Shown here piece by piece: positions 1 through 8,265 of a stretch of DNA of 64,000 nt. The translations under genes and the position numbers were made by a program. The notes under the pieces are model-generated. The model saw only the letters and a program-made list of their open reading frames with translations, searched no databases and had not been told where the DNA came from. How positions within the stretch are numbered: the stretch's first letter is position 1; each line of letters begins with the position of its first letter. The DNA is from Methylococcales bacterium (GTDB lineage Bacteria; Pseudomonadota; Gammaproteobacteria; Methylococcales; Methylomonadaceae): positions 35,326-99,325 of the forward strand of contig JAQURG010000009.1 in assembly GCA_028715725.1 (NCBI GenBank), written 5' to 3'.

Positions 1-1770
1 AACTGTGGTGGTAATGCGGGCCGGAGCGCCGAAGCTGCTGCCGCCTATTTCCAGGACAGTCAAGCCGTTGACTTTGCCGATAGCTTCGCCTTCGGTATCA
101 ATCAAAATAGTGCCTTCGAGCATTTCTTCGAGTATGGCCTGCGATAATCTGCCGTTGCGGTATTCTCTGGCAGCCAGAGCCTGGGCAATATGCGATCTGT
201 CAATCTTGCTGTGGTTGGCCTTCTTACAAAACAGGTTGGCTTCAGCAATAATATCCAGGGAGTCCTTGATGTGGGCAGAGAATTGATGCTGATTCTCTGA
301 CAGTCGGCAGCTATGCTCGATCAGGCTTTCAATGGCTGCGTGTGTTAACGGTTGGGCGCCTGAATCCGCCGCTTGGTTAAGCATTAACATCGCGAATCCC
401 TGAATGGATTCATCGGTAAGCGGAATATGATCATCAAAGTCGGCCAGTATCCTGAACATCTCGTTAAATTCATTATCCAGTTCTTCCAGCAGATAATAAA
501 TGTCGCGCGAGCCAACCAAAATCACTTTAACATTGAGCGGAATGACCTCGGGCTTTAAAGTAACGGTGTTAATGCCCAACTGCTCTGAATACGGCGATTC
601 GATTTCAATGCGGCCTGATTGCAATGCCCTTTTAAGACCTTCCCATACAAAGGGATAGGTTAGCAGTTTCTCTGCGTCGAGAATTAAATAACCGCCGTTG
701 GCTTTATGCAGTGAACCCGCGCAGATTCTCCGGTAATTGGTCACCAGGGCGCCCTGATCGCTGACATATTCGATACGGCCAAACAGATTCTGATAAATCG
801 GATGCGGCTCATAAATGACCGGTGCGCCGCTTTCCAGTTTATTATCGACCAGAATATTAGGCGCGTATTGCTCGCTCAGTATCTGGCTTTTTGTGATGGT
901 ATCCCGCGATTCCAGAGATTTTCCCGGCATCAGATAATCAGCAATGGTATTGCCCAGATTTTTTTTGATTTCCGATAAATAAGTGATGACATCGTCAATG
1001 TTTTGATATTTATCATTGAGTTCAGCAAACAAAGGCTCTATAGCCAAACTGACCGTGTCATTATCAAGCTGCCTGGTTTTTTCAACCATAGACCTGCGCC
1101 ACTGGGGTAACTCCAGTAATACCTCACTCAGATACTCTTCCAGTTCTTCAACCTGTTGATGAAAGGTTTCACGCTCAGGTTGCGGCAGTTGCATGAACTG
1201 ATCTTCATTCAATGATTTTTTGTTCCGTATAGGCGCAAATGTAATTGACTCACTTTCCCTGAATAAGGCTATATTAAAAGCTTGAGCTTTCTTATCAACC
1301 AGATCAATGGCATAGTTGTAGCTCTGGTTAAAATCGCGCTCGATTGCCGATTTCTTCTGCTGATAAGCGGGGCTTTCAAAAGAGGCAGGAAAAGTTGCCA
1401 GTAAATTGTCGATCAGCTTTTCAACATCCTTGCTGAACACCTGCCCATACTCCGCCGGCAATTCAATAGCGACCGGCTCTCTGGAATTGTCAAAATTATC
1501 CACATAAGCATAGGAAGACGGCGCCGGCAAGGATTGGGCAGTGGCATAAAGATGATCTGTAATCATGGTCAGACGGCCTAATCCCGGTTCGCCCATGACA
1601 AAAATGTTATAGCCGGGGTTGGGCATGGCGACACCAAACTCCAGTGCCGACTGGGCTCTGGGCTGTCCTAAAATACTGTTATACAATCGGGGCGTTTCCG
1701 AATGTTTAAAACCGGTCAAATCGACATTGAGTTTCAGTGATTCTATAGGAAGCTTTAAGTTGCTAGGCAT
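1..1770 (-). CDS. Lon-family AAA+ protease, C-terminus beyond the window
   Basis: This is the first 590 codons of a LonB/YcbZ-like ATP-dependent protease. The start is the ATG at 1768-1770 (MPSNLKLPIESLK). The N-terminal third carries the nucleotide-binding P-loop-like region GEPGLGR following YNIFVMG, typical of the AAA_32 type of Lon-like proteins. A long central helical insertion follows, then the second half with NGGYLILDAEKLL (Walker-B-like) and KVILVGSRD. The last visible residues, GKVNGLTVLEIGGSSFGAP, match the entry into the Lon protease domain; the catalytic Ser-Lys dyad would lie outside the window. Such proteins act as cytosolic proteases, but substrates are not known from the sequence. 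It reads leftwards, apart from the downstream hydrolase gene. Confidence 0.85.
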   Translation of the reverse strand, partial: MPSNLKLPIESLKLNVDLTGFKHSETPRLYNSILGQPRAQSALEFGVAMPNPGYNIFVMGEPGLGRLTMITDHLYATAQSLPAPSSYAYVDNFDNSREPVAIELPAEYGQVFSKDVEKLIDNLLATFPASFESPAYQQKKSAIERDFNQSYNYAIDLVDKKAQAFNIALFRESESITFAPIRNKKSLNEDQFMQLPQPERETFHQQVEELEEYLSEVLLELPQWRRSMVEKTRQLDNDTVSLAIEPLFAELNDKYQNIDDVITYLSEIKKNLGNTIADYLMPGKSLESRDTITKSQILSEQYAPNILVDNKLESGAPVIYEPHPIYQNLFGRIEYVSDQGALVTNYRRICAGSLHKANGGYLILDAEKLLTYPFVWEGLKRALQSGRIEIESPYSEQLGINTVTLKPEVIPLNVKVILVGSRDIYYLLEELDNEFNEMFRILADFDDHIPLTDESIQGFAMLMLNQAADSGAQPLTHAAIESLIEHSCRLSENQHQFSAHIKDSLDIIAEANLFCKKANHSKIDRSHIAQALAAREYRNGRLSQAILEEMLEGTILIDTEGEAIGKVNGLTVLEIGGSSFGAPARITTTV

Positions 1771-2020
1771 GAAGTAAGTTATTAGGTGGGGTTGCTGGTG
1801 AACGGTACATTTTAGCATTTTTAGTGAAACGGTCGATAAATCTGCAAGCTTTAGTTTGCTTAACGGGAGATAGCTTAAAAGCAGAGTTTGCGAAGGGAGA
1901 TAGAAGCGCTGTTTAAGCGAAAAAGCATAACGATGCGCCTGGAGAACTCAGGCCGCTAGCCCAGAAGACAGCATTGGTTACCCGCCGATGAATCCGGCTT
2001 AAGGCTTTTTGAGCGAAAAC

Positions 2021-2848
2021 CTAACAATGTGTATCCAACCATCCGAAAACTGTTTTTAACACTTGCGCCTTCTCGTTGGGTCTATGGTTTAAAAGCTCAT
2101 GCTTTAGTCCATCAAAAACAGCTAATGATTTATCCTCACTGCCCAGTTTTCCATACAATGATTTTGCGCCTGCAATAGAAGCAATGTGATCTCCGCTACC
2201 ATGACAGATCAATGTCGGGAGTAAAATCCGGCCCGCTTCGTGCAAAATATTTTTCCGGACCAGCTTGAACTCATGCAGCCAATTGATCGAGACGGTTTTC
2301 ACTATAAAGGGATCGTGCTTGAAGGCTTCAATCACTTGAGGGTCGTCCGTCAATTCGGCGGGATCAATCAGGTTGGGAATATTTAACCGAGGCGCTATTC
2401 CTGATAATACATCGGCAAAAAAACTGCCCATATCGGCAAACCGGTAGGCTAACTTTACAGGGCATGACGAAATGATTAAGCCTTGTACATGACAGGAATA
2501 TTGTAAAGCATAAGCCAAAATGACAATGGTTCCCATGCTGTGCCCGAATAAGAAAACCGGTTTAATGGAATCGTCCTTATTAACAACTTCAGAGATAAAT
2601 TGAGCCAGGTCATCGACATAGTCCATAAAGGAATTGATATGCCCGCGCTTGCCTTCAGAACGCCCGAAGCCTCTCTGGTCAAAGCCATAACAGCTGTAAC
2701 CTTGTTCTGCAAAAGACTCAAAAATGGCTTCATAGCGGCCGATGTGTTCGCCTACGCCATGTAAAAACACCACCGATGCCTTCTGTGAATCCGCCGGCAG
2801 CGTAGTAAAAAAGAGAGAAGTATTGTCTTTTGCTTGAAAAAATGCCAT
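2021..2848 (-). CDS. Alpha/beta hydrolase, monoacylglycerol-lipase-like
   Basis: A 275-residue serine hydrolase of the Hydrolase_4 (monoglyceride lipase/lysophospholipase) type. The oxyanion-hole motif HGVGEH is at residues 30-35, FDQRGFGRSEG at 56-66, and the nucleophile elbow GHSMG places Ser104 as the catalytic serine. A later HGSGDH supplies the likely acidic residue and LKHELLNH the likely histidine. There is no signal peptide, so it is probably cytosolic. The family hydrolyses acyl esters of glycerol or lysophospholipids; the actual substrate cannot be read from the sequence. A short gap separates it from the upstream small membrane protein on the same strand. Confidence 0.85.
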   Translation of the reverse strand: MAFFQAKDNTSLFFTTLPADSQKASVVFLHGVGEHIGRYEAIFESFAEQGYSCYGFDQRGFGRSEGKRGHINSFMDYVDDLAQFISEVVNKDDSIKPVFLFGHSMGTIVILAYALQYSCHVQGLIISSCPVKLAYRFADMGSFFADVLSGIAPRLNIPNLIDPAELTDDPQVIEAFKHDPFIVKTVSINWLHEFKLVRKNILHEAGRILLPTLICHGSGDHIASIAGAKSLYGKLGSEDKSLAVFDGLKHELLNHRPNEKAQVLKTVFGWLDTHC

Positions 2849-2879
2849 TTTTTTTAAATATCCGTTTTAATGATAACGT

Positions 2880-3275
2880 TCAGTCATTCAGTTTATGGCT
2901 CCGGGATTTCTTTGCTTCTTCTTCTTTTTTAACAGTTTTCTTTTTTTCTTCGTTAGCTTTATAAAGATCGATCGAGATTAAAGCGAAAACAGCCCCCCAA
3001 AGTTTGGAGGCGATATCCTGTCCATATTGAAAAAAAACAAAAGAATCCTTTACTCCATAAGGCATATAAATAAAAAAATACTCTATAAGAAACCACATCG
3101 GGGGAAAGATGCCCCAGACAACTAATAATATGTATTTAGTTTTTAAAGTGTGTTTTCTATACAGCAGCCATAGTGTCGCAAGGATGGAAAGCAGGCCAAA
3201 AATTATAAAGACATAAATTCCATTCCGCATCGAACCTTCATAGGCCATCCGGAGTCCAGGGGCATCATTATTCAT
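2880..3275 (-). CDS. Small hypothetical membrane protein
   Basis: A 131-residue protein of unrecognised family. Three hydrophobic stretches are visible: about residues 19-40 (YVFIIFGLLSILATLWLLY), 47-72 (a Trp/Phe-rich segment with WGIFPPMWFLIEYFFIY) and about 88-102. The C-terminal tail is very rich in Lys and Glu (KANEEKKKTVKKEEEAKK), so it is likely a soluble charged tail on the cytoplasmic side. It lies 31 bp upstream of the hydrolase gene on the same strand and may be co-transcribed with it. No function is proposed. Confidence 0.6.
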   Translation of the reverse strand: MNNDAPGLRMAYEGSMRNGIYVFIIFGLLSILATLWLLYRKHTLKTKYILLVVWGIFPPMWFLIEYFFIYMPYGVKDSFVFFQYGQDIASKLWGAVFALISIDLYKANEEKKKTVKKEEEAKKSRSHKLND

Positions 3276-3390
3276 CGGTTTTTCCTCCCAGTCATATCAA
3301 CACAAACATTATCTCTTCATGCATTTAATCGGCAGGGACTTTATCGATCTTTCTCAAATCCTGTTTAACTCAATTCGATTATAAGCCCCA

Positions 3391-3948
3391 TTACCTCTTC
3401 TTTGCCGACAAGTGCTGCTCAATTATGTTATAAATTTTAAGTTCATCCATCAGTTTTTTTACGGACCGCAAGGACTGTGAATGCTCATAATTTGCCGGCC
3501 AGTTATCCCAGCCGTATCCCCAACGCCAAGGAGTGGGCAGCCAGGGCAATCCTCCTATTCGCACACCCGCATAGATAATATTTCCTATAACCTGTGTTTT
3601 GTTATTCACGCAGTGCATGAGTTCCTGATCAGCTTCTTTACGATCCTGTGCGCTGCCTCCGCACCAATACGCGATATCATGAGCAATGCAGCAGGCTGCC
3701 CAGGAGTCATCAGGCCAGCGCGAACAGCCATCCGTAGTAAAAATAAAATCAGGTTGCGACTTTGATTCGGCGCGGCTTCTTCTGCAATATTCTTCTGCAA
3801 CCTGTTCAAGTTCATTACGCATCGGTTTGTTTTTGATATAGGGCTCGATAGACAGGCGAGACTCTAATGTTGTACAACCTGTGCATAGGCCAATTCCGAG
3901 TAGATATATCAGAAACCTGCGCGTTAATATTAAACAGCTGTTTTTCAT
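3391..3948 (-). CDS. Phospholipase A2-like lipoprotein
   Basis: A 185-residue probable lipoprotein: a hydrophobic signal segment ends in the lipobox LCTGC, giving Cys25 as the acylated residue. The core carries FTTDGCSRWPDDSW followed by CCIAHDIAYWCGG, which matches the Cys-Cys-x-x-His-Asp-x-x-Tyr signature of phospholipase A2-like folds, where the His-Asp pair is catalytic. This motif is known in a widespread but poorly studied bacterial family. The Trp-rich C-terminal half (PWLPTPWRWGYGWDNW) is unusual. Enzymatic activity is inferred from the motif only. The gene is divergent from the RNase T2 gene. Confidence 0.65.
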   Translation of the reverse strand: MKNSCLILTRRFLIYLLGIGLCTGCTTLESRLSIEPYIKNKPMRNELEQVAEEYCRRSRAESKSQPDFIFTTDGCSRWPDDSWAACCIAHDIAYWCGGSAQDRKEADQELMHCVNNKTQVIGNIIYAGVRIGGLPWLPTPWRWGYGWDNWPANYEHSQSLRSVKKLMDELKIYNIIEQHLSAKKR

Positions 3949-4182
3949 CTGCGGTTTAACTCGGTCATTAATGGCAAGACAGCTTATGCTTGATCATTGC
4001 AGCTTGCCGCTTTAGTTTGCGGTTAATGCGCAAGCACTTCTATTGAGAAATCATTGGGTAGAATAATAGCTTTCCGTGCTAAGAAATGATGGATAAAAAA
4101 TCCACTCTCCCTGAGCGATATTGTAAATTACTTTTTTATAATTATTCACCGGTTATTTTGTATCACCCTGAAGGAGATTGAC

Positions 4183-4857
4183 ATGAAGACGATTCGAAGA
4201 ATTTTATTTGCAGTTCTGGTTCTGGCTTCCGCAGCTGTGGCGGCAGAGCGGACTGAGCAAAACGAACAGGTTTGTGATAGAAACACCGCAGGTCAATTCA
4301 AATACTATGTATTGAGTTTATCATGGTCGCCGGAATTCTGCCGTTCGCATCCCGGCAATAAGAGGAATGAGCCTCAATGCAAACAAAAACGCGAGTTCAT
4401 CGTGCACGGCTTATGGCCCGAATGTGGGAGCGGCAATCCTGCAAACTGCAAAGGCGGCGGTTCGGCGGACGCGATCGATAAGCAGAAAATTTATGTGTTC
4501 ACGCCCTCGGATTTTTTGATCCGGCATGAGTGGGATACCCATGGCACATGCAGCGGACTTGCACGGAGCGCGTATTTTGAGTTGACAGGAGAAATCTTCA
4601 GCAAGTTGAAATTTCCGCGCCTTTCAGGCGCACCCAAAGCCGATAAAATTGAAGCTCTGTTTATAGAGAACAATGCCGGACTTGATGCTGATGAGATCTA
4701 TCTGTCCTGTACCGAGGGCGGGCCGAAGAGCAGCAGTAAAACGCTGGATGAGGTGAGAGTCTGCATAGACAGAGAGTCGCACGAATTCACGCCCTGTGAA
4801 GACGCCAAAGATACTTGCCAAAGGCTCAAAAAAGTTTCAGTTACTCCGGCGAAATAA
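4183..4857 (+). CDS. Ribonuclease T2 family protein, secreted
   Basis: A 224-residue RNase T2-type endoribonuclease with a clear signal peptide (MKTIRRILFAVLVLASAAVA), so it acts in the periplasm or outside the cell. The two active-site signatures are present: CAS I as EFIVHGLWPECG and CAS II as HEWDTHGTCSG, supplying both catalytic histidines and the Glu/His cluster. Several cysteines (FCRSH, QCKQ, NCKG, SCTE, VCID, PCED, TCQR) are consistent with a disulfide-rich secreted fold. The start has an AAGGAG ribosome binding site 8 bp upstream. The family cleaves single-stranded RNA, presumably for nutrient scavenging. It stands alone as a transcription unit. Confidence 0.92.
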   Translation: MKTIRRILFAVLVLASAAVAAERTEQNEQVCDRNTAGQFKYYVLSLSWSPEFCRSHPGNKRNEPQCKQKREFIVHGLWPECGSGNPANCKGGGSADAIDKQKIYVFTPSDFLIRHEWDTHGTCSGLARSAYFELTGEIFSKLKFPRLSGAPKADKIEALFIENNAGLDADEIYLSCTEGGPKSSSKTLDEVRVCIDRESHEFTPCEDAKDTCQRLKKVSVTPAK

Positions 4858-5044
4858 GTCTGAATATTACCGGAAATTTCCCCAAGGCTCCTGAACAAAT
4901 TGTCAGGGTCGGAGGATATGCCTGCCGTCATTCACCCTGTTCATTCTCCCGGCATGGAACTACGATAACCGGGGCAAAACCGCCGCCGTGGGTGCGGAAA
5001 TTAGTGGTTTGTCCCTGATATAGCCGGGCGCTTATCAATTGAGT

Positions 5045-5593
5045 CTACCACTCTTCAAGAAACATCTCAATAAATACCTGTTCCGGCTTATGAGTGATCG
5101 TTGCGTCTACCATTAATTCTTCAGACGCAAGATCACAACAGACTTCTTTTTGGGTACGCGCCACGATGGCGTTGAGCAAGCCTCCGCCGGCATTCGAATT
5201 TATTTCAATTAATTGCGGCCCTTCTGCGTCCATATGAAAGTCATAGCCGAAAAAGACACTGTGCGCCTTGGGAATGAATTTAGCAGATTCAGGAGCGTAC
5301 ATAAGGGCGCGCTCCTGATAAGCAGGCAAAGCGATAACGCTTTCTATTGCCGCAATAATATCGCTCTGTCTCTGTATGCAGGCATCGGTGACAAAGACAG
5401 CGGATTCTGCAAAGAGATGAGGACGTTCTTCAATGATCATTCGATACAAATCAATATCGTCTTGCCGGCGCAATAATTCCGCCTGCATAGCGTTCTTGTT
5501 CAGCGATACGCAACGGCATTGGCTATTGAGTTGCTCGACCCTTTGTTCGCATGGGTGATCTTGTGATGGGCCTGAATTGGAAAAGAAAGTCAC
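5045..5593 (-). pseudogene. Truncated ATP-grasp-like protein (N-terminal half)
   Basis: A 182-codon reading frame that ends abruptly at FIEMFLEEW. It contains GYDFHMDAEGPQLIEINSN followed by AGGGLLNA, a segment resembling the metal-binding LIEINxNAG end of an ATP-grasp-like domain seen in uncharacterised proteobacterial proteins of roughly twice this length. The sequence between this stop and the RNase T2 stop does not continue the expected C-terminal half in any frame I could read. I therefore call it a 3'-truncated gene. The length comparison rests on memory of the family, so an intact short variant is possible. Confidence 0.5.
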
Positions 5594-5887
5594 TTTAGTT
5601 TTCTGGTTGCGGTTAGGGTAAGTCGGCTATAGTTAACTGATTATACTGATCTGCTGGCTGAGTTATCATTTTGTCAGGTACGGGTTTATCTTGTTAAAAA
5701 TATTGCCGGCGGCTGTTAAAGATAATTATTTTTGCCGTTATTTCAAATATCTACAGTATGAACACCGGACAGTTTACAGGCCTCAACCTGGACATTGATC
5801 AGTTTAAAGGGAATAAATTCCATCTGTTGTGGACAAATTCATATTTTGCTAATATGGATAAAACGCTAAAGTAATATAGCTAATATA

Positions 5888-6055
5888 ATGACTGATAGAA
5901 AAAAAGTGTGCGATCTTTGCGGATTGCGAGTGGAAACGCCTGGATTTGTATTGAAAACCAAAGAAGGGGATAAAGCGTTTTGTTGCGAGGGATGCAAGGG
6001 TATTTATCAATTATTAAATAAAGATCAGCTTCCGGCTAAATCGGACAAGCAGTAG
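5888..6055 (+). CDS. Small cysteine-rich metal-binding protein (P-type ATPase N-domain-like)
   Basis: A 55-residue protein starting MTDRKKVCDLCGLRVE. It carries CDLCG near residues 8-12 and CCEGCKGIYQLL near 32-43. This CxxC...CCxGCxxxY pattern is the metal-binding segment usually found at the N-terminus of CcoI/FixI-type copper-transporting P-type ATPases (ATPase-cat_bd-like). Here it is a free-standing protein with no ATPase next to it. It may bind copper or zinc as a small chaperone or sensor, but this is inference. The gene lies between the truncated ATP-grasp gene and the ABC ATPase, all on different orientation. Confidence 0.65.
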   Translation: MTDRKKVCDLCGLRVETPGFVLKTKEGDKAFCCEGCKGIYQLLNKDQLPAKSDKQ

Positions 6056-6225
6056 CATCCCTGATTATTTTAGTGAAAAAATCAGCTGCCACACCTATCA
6101 TTTCAGTTCTTCCATACGTTTAATGCCGCCCGGCATCCGTTCCGGTTTTTTAGCTTGTGCTTGATACCTCCCGTTCCAGTCAAACGGCCTCTTGCAAAAA
6201 ATGTTAAGACCTGGCTGATGAGGGG

Positions 6226-6918
6226 CTAGGGGCTGACCATGCAGCCGGAGTCCAGTTTAATTATCCGTTGACAGCGCGAAGCCAATGTAGAGTCGTGGGT
6301 TACCAGACTCAGGGTAGTTTTGTTTTCCTGGTTCAGTTCAAACAGTAAATCAATGATAGTTGCGCCGGTTTTACTGTCCAGATTGCCTGTCGGCTCATCG
6401 GCAAAAAGAATCGCGGGCCTGGTGACAAAAGCTCTGGCAAGAGCGACGCGTTGCTGTTCGCCGCCGGAAAGCTGCTTTGGCGTATGCGATAAACGATGAG
6501 ACAAGCCAACCCGGTGCAATAAAGCGGTAGCTGAAGCTTTAGCATTTTTATCGCCGCTTAATTCCAGGGGCAGCATGACATTTTCCAGCGCTGTAAGCCC
6601 TTGTAATAATTGAAAAGACTGAAAAACAAAACCTATCAGCTCATTACGGACGGCGGCCCTGCCGTCTTCATTCATGGCGGTTAATAATTTCCCGTTCAGC
6701 CGGATTGACCCGGAACTGGGTGTATCCAGACCTGCCAACAAACTGATTAACGTGGACTTTCCTGAGCCTGATTCGCCGACAATAGCAATACTTTCGCCGG
6801 ATTTGATTATCAAATCTATCGATGACAAGATATGCAGCGTCCCGTCTGAAATCGTTACTGACTTACCCAGATTTTCCGTTACTATAATATCGTTTAATGT
6901 GTCTTTTAGAGTATGCAT
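6226..6918 (-). CDS. ybbA: ABC transporter ATP-binding protein, YbbA-like
   Basis: A 230-residue ABC ATPase of the LolD/MacB-like (YbbA) group. Walker A is GESGSGKST, the Q-loop lies in FVFQSFQLL, the signature is LSGGEQQRV and Walker B is ILFADEPTGNLD. It overlaps head-to-head by 6 bp with the esterase gene, the same divergent ybbA/tesA pairing known from E. coli. In E. coli a large permease gene (ybbP) follows ybbA; here the downstream sequence holds no permease. Its membrane partner must be elsewhere or missing. The role is probably export or extraction of a lipid-like or envelope substrate. Confidence 0.85.
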   Translation of the reverse strand: MHTLKDTLNDIIVTENLGKSVTISDGTLHILSSIDLIIKSGESIAIVGESGSGKSTLISLLAGLDTPSSGSIRLNGKLLTAMNEDGRAAVRNELIGFVFQSFQLLQGLTALENVMLPLELSGDKNAKASATALLHRVGLSHRLSHTPKQLSGGEQQRVALARAFVTRPAILFADEPTGNLDSKTGATIIDLLFELNQENKTTLSLVTHDSTLASRCQRIIKLDSGCMVSP

Positions 6919-7521
6919 ATGCCTAAATTTTTAATTGCCGCGATAATTTCGTTAATATCCATGACGACTATGGCCAAGCCGATCGTGGTATTAGGAGATA
7001 GTATCAGTGCTGGCTACGGAATTGAAGTGGACCAGGGCTGGGTTGCTTTGTTACAAAAAAAACTCGATAAATCAAAGACCGGCTATAAAATCATCAATGA
7101 AAGTATCAGCGGCGATACCAGCGCGGGTGGATTGGCGCGAATCGACCGGATTTTAGCTGCGCAAAAACCTGCAATTGTCATCATTGAATTGGGCGCAAAT
7201 GACGGCCTGCGCGGTCTGCCACCTCAGCAGATGAAAAAGAATCTTGCCGGGATTGCTCATCATGCCCAAAAAGCCGGCGCAAAAGTCATGTTTCTGGCCA
7301 TGAAAATTCCCCCCAATTACGGCAAACGTTACGTTGATATGTTCTACAATGTTTACCCGCAACTGGCAACAGAGCTGAATGTTCCGTTTGTGCCTTTTAT
7401 TCTCGAAGATCTCGCCCTGAATAAGGACATGATGCAGGCGGATGGGCTGCATCCCAATGCCAAAGCACAACCGTTTATTGCCGGCAAGGTAGAATCTTAC
7501 CTTTTACCGCTATTAAAATAA
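6913..7521 (+). CDS. tesA: TesA-type arylesterase / lysophospholipase L1
   Basis: A 202-residue SGNH-family hydrolase with an N-terminal signal peptide (KFLIAAIISLISMTTMA), so it is periplasmic. SGNH blocks are visible: block I VVLGDSISAGYG (nucleophile Ser in GDS), block II SISGDTSAGG (Gly), block III ELGANDGLRG (Asn) and block V DGLHPNAKAQ (Asp and His). The family cleaves acyl-CoA thioesters, aryl esters and lysophospholipids. The ATG at 6913 or the one two codons later at 6919 can both start it. It is divergent from ybbA and only 13 bp upstream of the GlcG/HbpS-like gene, so the two are likely co-transcribed. Confidence 0.92.
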   Translation: MHMPKFLIAAIISLISMTTMAKPIVVLGDSISAGYGIEVDQGWVALLQKKLDKSKTGYKIINESISGDTSAGGLARIDRILAAQKPAIVIIELGANDGLRGLPPQQMKKNLAGIAHHAQKAGAKVMFLAMKIPPNYGKRYVDMFYNVYPQLATELNVPFVPFILEDLALNKDMMQADGLHPNAKAQPFIAGKVESYLLPLLK

Positions 7522-7534
7522 CCAAGAGTTGCTA

Positions 7535-7963
7535 ATGACAGTATTAACATTGAAACAAGCCAATTTTATTATAAATACAGCCGTTCATATAGCGAGAGAA
7601 TTAAATTTGGCCCCTTTAACGGTGGTCGTGCTGGATGTCGCAGGTCATGCCAAAGCGATGCAAAGAGAAGATGGCGCCAGCATGATCAGGCAGCAAATTG
7701 CTACTGCGAAAGCCTGGGGTGCGGTTAATATGGGCGTATCATCCCGCAGTCTGGCAGGGGTGGCGGTGCAACGTCCGGATTTTATGAATGCATTAATAGA
7801 TGTCGCCGATGGAAAAATAATGCCGGTTCCGGGCGGAGTGCTGATTCGTGACGCCGACAATAATCTCCTTGGCGCAGTCGGGATCAGTGGAGATGTCTCT
7901 GATCAGGATGAACGTTGCGCCATTGCCGGCATAGAGGCGGCAGGATTTTTTGCCGGGGTTTGA
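7535..7963 (+). CDS. GlcG/HbpS family heme-binding-like protein
   Basis: A 142-residue protein (MTVLTLKQANFIINTAVH) matching the GlcG/HbpS (DUF336) family. Characteristic segments are VVVLDVAGHAKAMQREDGAS, the AxxKAW helix, VPGGVLIRD near residues 108-116 and the glycine-rich GAVGISG. I chose the ATG at 7535 over the in-frame TTG at 7529 because the AAGAG at 7524-7528 is better spaced for it. Some members bind haem, others are linked to glycolate or cobalamin metabolism; the exact role here is unknown. It follows the esterase gene by 13 bp. Confidence 0.85.
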   Translation: MTVLTLKQANFIINTAVHIARELNLAPLTVVVLDVAGHAKAMQREDGASMIRQQIATAKAWGAVNMGVSSRSLAGVAVQRPDFMNALIDVADGKIMPVPGGVLIRDADNNLLGAVGISGDVSDQDERCAIAGIEAAGFFAGV

Positions 7964-8265
7964 GGGTTGAAGTGTCATTGAAGTTCATGTGTACGATAGA
8001 TGGAACAAATAATAAGGCTCTTTATCAAGTTACTCTATAAAGAGTATGTGATAATTGAGAAGGGTATTGTTGATGTTGATGTTTTTCGAAAAAACTACCA
8101 TAAGCTACCTGATCATATGAGGTTAAGTCGCTTTTAATTCAGTAGATTATCATTGTCAGCCGGGAATGCCAATTTTCGGTTCGGTAATAACGGTAAAAAA
8201 GTCTGTTTTAGAAGAAAACGCCCGCTCCATGAATAATTTAAAGCCTTCTGATAAAGGAAAATGAT
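7964..8265. other. Intergenic region before gspE with a possible 45-residue ORF
   Basis: About 300 bp separate the GlcG-like gene from gspE. An ATG at 8000 opens a 45-codon frame on the plus strand to the TAA at 8135-8137, beginning MEQIIRLFIKLLYKEYV and ending HKLPDHMRLSRF. Its composition is protein-like (amphipathic then charged) but it lacks a clear Shine-Dalgarno sequence, so it may be a remnant or chance. A short palindrome ACTCTATAAAGAGT occurs within it. The gspE ribosome binding site AAAGGAAA lies just before 8266. Confidence 0.3.

Noticed and set aside
5..286. Plus-strand open frame at the left edge
   Set aside because: It lies antisense to the Lon-family protease, whose protein sequence is clearly conserved on the minus strand.
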